From: Trichodesmium sp. MAG_R04
Lineage (GTDB): Bacteria; Cyanobacteriota; Cyanobacteriia; Cyanobacteriales; Microcoleaceae
Reading direction: 5' to 3'
Length of the DNA stretch: 11,283 nt
NCBI GenBank assembly: GCA_023356515.1
Contig: JAKQYG010000088.1
Coordinates: 1-11,283 of the forward strand
The notes under the pieces are model-generated. The model had not been told where the DNA came from. It saw nothing but the letters and a program-made list of their open reading frames with translations, and ran no database searches. Positions 6,218-11,283 of the stretch are shown one piece after another. Positions within the stretch are counted from its first letter, which is position 1, and each line of letters opens with the position of its first letter. The position numbers were made by a program, and so were the translations under genes.

Positions 6218-7399
6218 ATGTCATCAAAAATACTTGTTGTAGATGATGAACCAGATTTTGAATCACTTATCATACGTAGCTTTAGAAAAAAAATAAAGCA
6301 AAAAGAATTAGATTTTATTTTTGCCAGAGATGGTATAGAAGCACTGGAAATTTTGTCAGAGGAAGTCAATATAGATATAGTATTAACTGATCTTAATATG
6401 CCTTTAATGGATGGGTTAACTTTATTAGATAATCTTAAAATTGTCTATCCTGATATTAAGGCAGTAGTTATTTCTGCTTATGATGATCTCGAAAAAATTA
6501 GGTCTGCTATGAATAGAGGTGCTTTTGATTTTTTAACTAAACCTATAGATTTTCAAGATTTAGATATTACGATCAAAAAAACATTAGCAAATGCTCGGAA
6601 ACTCAAAGATAATAGGCGTTTAAAGCAAGAAAAAAATGAGGCAGAAGCAGCTAATCAAGCAAAAAGTGTATTTCTAGCGAATATGAGCCATGAATTACGA
6701 ACACCATTAAATGCTATTATTGGGTACAGTGAAATTTTACTAGAAGATGCTAATAATTTAGGTGATAAAGATTTTATCCGTGACATTGAGAATATTCATA
6801 CTTCAGGGAAATACTTATTAGCAATAATTAATGATATTCTTGATATTTCAAAGATTGAAGCTGGCAAAATGAATATTCACTGGGAAAGTGTTAATATTAT
6901 GCTAGTAATTGAAAATATTTTAGGAACTATTCAACCTTTGGTTAAGCAAAATAATAATACATTAGAAATAATTTGTGAAGATGACTATATGTCTATAATT
7001 ACAGACCCTAATAAGATGCGTCAAGTAATTTTAAATCTTTTGAGTAATGCAGCTAAATTTACAAAAAATGGCAAAATAATTTTGACAGTTAAAGTTGTCA
7101 ATAATGATGAAGTTTTTATTGATAAAAATCAAGGCTTTAACTCGACAGATAAGGTGTTCGTTCTAAGTGTTGCTGATACTGGTATAGGTATATCACAAGA
7201 AAAAATAGATAGTTTGTTTCGACCATTTATTCAGGCTGATAATTCAACAACACGAAAATATGGAGGAACTGGTTTAGGTTTAGCTATTAGTCACCACTTC
7301 TGTAAAATGATGGGTGGGGATATTGGTGTAGTTAGTGAAGTTAATAATGGTTCAATATTTACTGTAAAATTACCGATTTATAGAAACAAAATTAATTAA
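6218..7399 (+). CDS. Hybrid histidine kinase with N-terminal receiver (REC-HisKA-HATPase)
   Basis: A 393-residue soluble protein with no membrane segment. Residues about 3-122 are a complete receiver: acidic pair D9/D10 in VVDDEPDF, phosphoacceptor D58 in LTDLNMP, S86 in VISAYD and K108 in LTKPID. A charged, probably coiled-coil linker follows (about 125-150, Lys/Glu/Ala-rich). The dimerisation and phosphotransfer domain has the H-box MSHELRTPLNAIIGYSEIL with H158. The ATPase domain has the N-box NLLSNAAKFT (N277), the G1 box VADTGIGI (D320), the F-box LFRPFIQAD and the G2 box YGGTGLGLAI. All catalytic residues are present, so it should be active. The order receiver-then-kinase is common in cyanobacteria and suggests that an upstream kinase or phosphotransfer protein controls this kinase through D58. 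No partner regulator or sensor is adjacent, so the signal is unknown. ATG at 6218 places the receiver at the usual distance from the N-terminus; 125 bp separates it from the nuclease gene. Confidence 0.93.
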   Translation: MSSKILVVDDEPDFESLIIRSFRKKIKQKELDFIFARDGIEALEILSEEVNIDIVLTDLNMPLMDGLTLLDNLKIVYPDIKAVVISAYDDLEKIRSAMNRGAFDFLTKPIDFQDLDITIKKTLANARKLKDNRRLKQEKNEAEAANQAKSVFLANMSHELRTPLNAIIGYSEILLEDANNLGDKDFIRDIENIHTSGKYLLAIINDILDISKIEAGKMNIHWESVNIMLVIENILGTIQPLVKQNNNTLEIICEDDYMSIITDPNKMRQVILNLLSNAAKFTKNGKIILTVKVVNNDEVFIDKNQGFNSTDKVFVLSVADTGIGISQEKIDSLFRPFIQADNSTTRKYGGTGLGLAISHHFCKMMGGDIGVVSEVNNGSIFTVKLPIYRNKIN

Positions 7400-7496
7400 T
7401 AATAGGGAAAGTCTAATTGATGAGTATAAGAACTTCATATTATACATAATATAGTATAAAAATAATAGTTATCAATAATCATAAACGATTAAAAAG

Positions 7497-9926
7497 ATGT
7501 CTCAAGAAAAAATTTCTTGGCAAGTTCCTCTATATCATCCTCTATCTTATTCATTTATTGAATCTGTCAAAAACTATGCACCAAAATTATCAGGAAAATA
7601 TCTAGCAAAATTATTATGGCAACGAGGAATTAAAACTTCTGAAGATATAGTATGCTTTTTAGATTCACAACAATATAAACCAGCTAGTGCCTTAGAATTT
7701 GGAGCGGAAATTAACAGTGCCATAGAAAGAATTATCTCTGCTAGAAATAATCAAGAAAAAGTTGTCATCTGGGGAGATTTTGATGCGGATGGTATTACGT
7801 CAACATCTTTACTTTGGGATGGACTAGGAGAGTTTTTCGATAAAAATAATCAACTAACTTATTATATTCCTAACAGGTTTACAGAATCTCACGGTTTAAA
7901 TGTTCTCGGAATAGAAAGGTTAGCTCAAGAAAATTATACTTTGATAATTACCTGTGATACAGGTAGTACAAATATTACCGAAATAGAATATGCCAATAAT
8001 TTAGGAATAGATATAATTGTCACCGATCATCATACTCTTCCCAGAAAACGTCCGCCGTTATTTGCTATTATTAATCCTCGTTATTTTTCCCCTGATCATC
8101 CCCTATATAATTTGTCTGGAGTTGGAGTAGCCTATAAACTTATAGAGGCACTTTATTTAGCTCATCCAGAAATACCTCAACTTCCTCTAACAGAATTATT
8201 AGATTTAGTAGCTATTGGTTTAATTGCCGATCTAGTTCAATTAACCGATGACTGTCGTTATTTAGCACAAAGAGGTTTGGAAAAATTAAGTAAACAATTA
8301 CAGACAAATACTAGACCAGGAGTTGCTAAACTTTTAGAACTTTGTAAAAAAACAGGCGATCGCCCTACAGATATTTCCTTTGGTATTGGCCCTCGGATTA
8401 ATGCAGTAAGTAGAATTATGGGAGATGCTAGTTTTTGTGTGGAACTCTTGACAAGTCGTGATCATCAACATTCTCAACAACTAGCGGAATTAACAGAGTT
8501 GGCCAACAATAGGCGCAAATCTCTAGAAAAAGAAGTATTTGAAGATGTGGCCCAAAAATTAACCAAACTAGACCTTTCTACTACTCATGTCATAGTTCTG
8601 ACAGATCCTCAATGGCCTGTTGGTGTGCTAGGATTAGTTGCAGGCCAAATAGCTCAAGAGTATGGTCGCCCTACTATTCTATTAAGTGAGGAAATTGAAG
8701 GGACTAGAACTTCTAAAGAAAAATTATTAGCTCGTGGTTCTGCCCGTTCTATTGGTGAAATAGACCTCTATGAGTTGGTGAAAAATCAGGCACATTTGTT
8801 ACATAGGTTTGGCGGTCATCCTTTCGCTGCTGGTCTTAGTTTGCCAGTAGAAAATATTCCGATATTTACAGATGCTATTAATCAGCTATTGGGACAAACA
8901 TTAGGGTCAACTTTTCACCCAACCTTAGTGATAGAAGTAGATTTAATTGTTACTGTATCTGAGTTAAGTAGAGATTTATTTCAAGAATTGAAACTTTTAG
9001 AGCCCTGTGGTATAGGAAACCCGGTGCCTAAACTTTTGATTCAAAATTGTTGGTTTACCCAGATTTCGCATCGGAACCAAACAGACCGACGGGGAAAGAA
9101 GGTCAAATATATTAAAACAAATTTTGAAATTTGCGATGACTCTATAGATAAAGGGTTTCCTGGTGTTTGGTGGGGTCATTATAAGGAAGAAATTCCTGAA
9201 GGAATATGTGATGCTGTTGTAGAATTAGATTTTAATACTTGCAAGAAACGTTATGAAGTCCGACTTATTGCTGTACGATCCAATTTCCAAGAAACTCAAG
9301 TTGTAATATCGAACCCTGTAGATTGGATATTGGACTGGCGCAATAATCAACCACTTTTTGAAAATAAAAATTCAAAGTTTTCAAATCGTGATTATGATAC
9401 TACAGATGAATCTCAATTACCCCTTAACGGAAATGAAAAAGACTTAATTGTTCTCAGGCAATGTCCCACAAGCTGGAATGATTTACGCATCTGGTTCCGA
9501 CGAGCAGTAAATCAACAAAAAAAACTAGCGATCGCTTACTCCCAACCTCTTATTATTCCTCCTTTAGAAATCTGGCAACAATTGCTAGGAATTGCCAAAT
9601 ATCTCAGTCGTACAGGCCAACCTGTGAATCGCTATCAATTGGTCAAAAAGTTAAGTATTGGTGATGCTACTCTTAAATCAGGGCTCCAAGCGATACAATA
9701 TTTTGGTTTTAATGTCAAGTATAATGAAAAATATTTTTACATAATTCAGAATAAAAGCCAAAATCAAAAACCAGAAACTTTATCCCAAACAGTCCGAAAG
9801 TTTCTAGCAGCCGTATCAGAAGAACAATTTAGGGAAAAATACTTTTGTGAAGTGCCTCTAAAAACAATAGAAGCGATCGCAGCCCAAACAATTTTAGAAG
9901 ATACCAATACTTCCATTCCCTTCTAG
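7497..9926 (+). CDS. recJ: Single-stranded-DNA-specific exonuclease RecJ with cyanobacterial C-terminal extension
   Basis: An 809-residue RecJ, which degrades single-stranded DNA 5' to 3' in recombination and repair. The DHH phosphoesterase core has the metal-binding motifs GDFDADG (D94, D96, D98), TCDTG (D154) and TDHH (D177, H178, H179), plus GVAYKLIEAL and the LVAIGLIADLV region. The DHHA1 domain shows PVGVLGLVAGQIA and the GGHPFAAGLS signature at 439-448. An OB-fold region follows at about 474-593 (including LLEPCGIGNP). The remaining 216 residues are an extension absent from E. coli RecJ (577 residues); residues about 695-750, containing GQPVNRYQLVKKLSI and LQAIQYFGFNV, look like a winged helix. 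Similar extensions are, from memory, usual in cyanobacterial RecJ. All catalytic residues are present. Three HIP1 sites fall inside it. The ATG at 7497 has only AAAAG before it as a weak ribosome site. It lies 97 bp after the kinase gene and 45 bp before the zinc-ribbon gene. Confidence 0.95.
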   Translation: MSQEKISWQVPLYHPLSYSFIESVKNYAPKLSGKYLAKLLWQRGIKTSEDIVCFLDSQQYKPASALEFGAEINSAIERIISARNNQEKVVIWGDFDADGITSTSLLWDGLGEFFDKNNQLTYYIPNRFTESHGLNVLGIERLAQENYTLIITCDTGSTNITEIEYANNLGIDIIVTDHHTLPRKRPPLFAIINPRYFSPDHPLYNLSGVGVAYKLIEALYLAHPEIPQLPLTELLDLVAIGLIADLVQLTDDCRYLAQRGLEKLSKQLQTNTRPGVAKLLELCKKTGDRPTDISFGIGPRINAVSRIMGDASFCVELLTSRDHQHSQQLAELTELANNRRKSLEKEVFEDVAQKLTKLDLSTTHVIVLTDPQWPVGVLGLVAGQIAQEYGRPTILLSEEIEGTRTSKEKLLARGSARSIGEIDLYELVKNQAHLLHRFGGHPFAAGLSLPVENIPIFTDAINQLLGQTLGSTFHPTLVIEVDLIVTVSELSRDLFQELKLLEPCGIGNPVPKLLIQNCWFTQISHRNQTDRRGKKVKYIKTNFEICDDSIDKGFPGVWWGHYKEEIPEGICDAVVELDFNTCKKRYEVRLIAVRSNFQETQVVISNPVDWILDWRNNQPLFENKNSKFSNRDYDTTDESQLPLNGNEKDLIVLRQCPTSWNDLRIWFRRAVNQQKKLAIAYSQPLIIPPLEIWQQLLGIAKYLSRTGQPVNRYQLVKKLSIGDATLKSGLQAIQYFGFNVKYNEKYFYIIQNKSQNQKPETLSQTVRKFLAAVSEEQFREKYFCEVPLKTIEAIAAQTILEDTNTSIPF

Positions 9927-9971
9927 TTGTTCTACAATAATTAAAGTTGTGACACAAAATTGCTCATAATT

Positions 9972-11283
9972 ATGCTCATTTGTCCCCAATGTGAGTTTGA
10001 AAATCCTGACAATCATAAGTATTGTCAAAAATGTGGTTTATCTTTAACCCACAAGAATTGTCATCAATGTGGATCACAAGTTCCCTTGACCGCTCTACAA
10101 TGTCACAACTGCAGAGCCTATACAGGTCAAGTATGGATGGCCGTTATTTACTATAAAACAGAATCTACTACTTCTATTATACCAGAAATTAATGTTAAGA
10201 AGCGGAGTCAAAAAGAATTCATTGCAGGAGTAAGCTCTCCAGCTAAGGATTATACAGAGTTAGCAGCAAAAATTATTACAGAAGGATCTGAAAAAATTTT
10301 AGAATCCTCTTGGAATTTGGATGAAAAAATTCAAATAGAAGATGCTCCAGAACTTAGTAAAACTTTTAAGACATCAGCAACAGAAGTAGAAGCAGAAGAA
10401 ACTAAAGCAATAGAAAAATTCGATAATTCAGAATTAACAACTGCAGATATACTTAATCCACTTTCTGAAGCAGTAAATACAGAGAATCTATTATCCTTAA
10501 ACGATACAAAAATTCTTTCCACTGGCTCAGAAGCAAAATACTTAGACCCTAAAAAACGCTATCAGGTATTGGAAACTATACCAGTTAGCACTCAAGGTCA
10601 AACAGTAGTTGTGCAAGTATTAGACCGTTACCCACTCAAAGAAACTCCCATTCAAGCTTGCTTGAAAAATCACTTTGATAGGTTGAAACAAATAACTCCC
10701 GAAGCTATGGAAGCTTTAATTATCCCCATAATTGCCCAACCTTATATAGCTTTGTATACCCAAATACCTCAAAATTTGTCAACTGTTCACAATAGCTGGC
10801 GATCGCTAGATCAAGAAATATTACTTTTGCCGGACTATAGCAGTTGGCCACGATTAGTTGATATCTGGGGAAAGGGGCAGTTTACCCAACTAAAAATTTT
10901 ATCGTGGTTGGAAGAAATGATCAAAATGTGGATAGCCTTAACACCTTGGAATTGTTGTCAAAGTATACTTGAAGATGAAAATCTCCGGGTAAATCCAGCA
11001 GATAATAACTCTATCAAATTACAACGCTTGTACTCAAAACCTTGTGAAGGCGAAACTCTAGAAGATTTAATGCTATTCTGGCAGTCGTTGTTTGAGCGAT
11101 CCCAACGCACAAAATTTGGTTGGATAACAACTTTATTTCAAGATTGGCGAAATGGTGAGATACAAACTATTGAACAATTGCGATCATATATAATGAATAC
11201 TCAAGATAACTTACAATCTCAAGCAGTTCCTACATCTACATCCACTGTTTTGCAAGCAGATGATTCTACCTTAGAAATACTAG
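9972..11283 (+). CDS. Double zinc-ribbon protein, probably N-terminal half of a PP2C-type Ser/Thr phosphatase; 3' end cut by window edge
   Basis: Open from the ATG at 9972 to the window end, giving 437 residues with no stop. The N-terminus MLICPQCEFENPDNHKYCQK begins two zinc ribbons: C4, C7, C18, C21 and C30, C33, C44, C47, each CxxC-x10-CxxC. Residues about 65-190 are acidic and low in complexity (Glu/Ser/Thr/Lys), likely disordered. From about 192 (YLDPKKRYQVLETI) to about 405 lies a globular domain with features of a degenerate protein-kinase fold: VVVQVLDRYPL as the beta-3 strand position without a clear catalytic lysine, no HRD or DFG motif, and conserved-looking LRVNPADNNSIKLQRLY and SLFERSQRTKFGW. 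From memory, this arrangement matches cyanobacterial proteins whose C-terminal half is a PP2C phosphatase domain; that domain would lie beyond the edge, so the catalytic call is inference. The alternative is a stand-alone zinc-ribbon/pseudokinase regulator. It may be co-transcribed with recJ, 45 bp upstream. No Shine-Dalgarno motif is visible. Confidence 0.7.
   Translation, partial: MLICPQCEFENPDNHKYCQKCGLSLTHKNCHQCGSQVPLTALQCHNCRAYTGQVWMAVIYYKTESTTSIIPEINVKKRSQKEFIAGVSSPAKDYTELAAKIITEGSEKILESSWNLDEKIQIEDAPELSKTFKTSATEVEAEETKAIEKFDNSELTTADILNPLSEAVNTENLLSLNDTKILSTGSEAKYLDPKKRYQVLETIPVSTQGQTVVVQVLDRYPLKETPIQACLKNHFDRLKQITPEAMEALIIPIIAQPYIALYTQIPQNLSTVHNSWRSLDQEILLLPDYSSWPRLVDIWGKGQFTQLKILSWLEEMIKMWIALTPWNCCQSILEDENLRVNPADNNSIKLQRLYSKPCEGETLEDLMLFWQSLFERSQRTKFGWITTLFQDWRNGEIQTIEQLRSYIMNTQDNLQSQAVPTSTSTVLQADDSTLEIL

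Larger units (their letters stand above)
269..10806. repeat. HIP1 octamers (GCGATCGC), six dispersed copies
   Basis: The palindrome GCGATCGC occurs at 269-276, 1862-1869, 8356-8363, 9528-9535, 9873-9880 and 10799-10806. All are inside coding regions (CRR6-like gene, repeat protein, three in recJ, zinc-ribbon gene). Six copies in such AT-rich DNA is far above chance and is a hallmark of cyanobacterial genomes. None occurs from 1870 to 8355, which includes both signalling genes and the broken nuclease. Confidence 0.9.

Noticed and set aside
10331..10522. Minus-strand 63-residue Ser-rich frame
   Set aside because: It is antisense to the acidic linker of the zinc-ribbon protein; the Ser/Val bias mirrors Glu/Thr codons on the other strand.

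Overview
The window is AT-rich chromosomal DNA from a cyanobacterium, most likely a filamentous or other large-genome type; genus cannot be settled from the sequence. The evidence is six copies of the HIP1 octamer GCGATCGC, heptanucleotide short tandem repeats of the kind common in these genomes, and several families that are essentially cyanobacterial or plastid: a CRR6-type NDH-1 assembly factor, a Ycf55-like receiver/DUF3685 protein, a RecJ with a long C-terminal extension, and a two-zinc-ribbon protein. Family names come from motif recognition by eye, not from database searches.

Layout. Positions 1-369 (minus strand) hold the N-terminal 123 residues of a CRR6-like protein that runs off the left edge. 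It is divergent, across a 232-bp gap, from the rest of the window, which is all plus strand: 602-2713, a membrane-anchored protein made of helical repeats with a Tyr/Ser/Pro-rich tail; 3156-5060, a receiver domain joined to a DUF3685 (Ycf55-like) domain; 5272-6092, a RecB/Cas4-like PD-(D/E)XK nuclease split by a frameshift in an A9 run; 6218-7399, a receiver-first hybrid histidine kinase; 7497-9926, recJ; and 9972-11283, the start of a zinc-ribbon protein, probably the N-terminal half of a cyanobacterial PP2C-type Ser/Thr phosphatase, cut by the right edge.

The genes do not form an obvious single pathway. Two concern DNA metabolism (RecJ and the RecB-like nuclease), three are signalling proteins (receiver-DUF3685, receiver-kinase, the possible phosphatase) and one serves NDH-1 assembly. 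Gaps of 45 to 442 bp separate the plus-strand genes, with no overlaps, so tight operon structure is not evident; recJ and the zinc-ribbon gene, 45 bp apart, are the best candidates for co-transcription. I found no rRNA, tRNA, CRISPR array, transposase, riboswitch or convincing rho-independent terminator.

The observation most worth following is the nuclease gene. Both halves carry the conserved parts of one intact protein, and the only place where their two reading frames are both open is exactly inside the A9 run. It could be a real mutation, a sequencing error, or a gene read through by polymerase slippage or -1 ribosomal frameshifting. I found no clear evidence of an undescribed multi-gene system.
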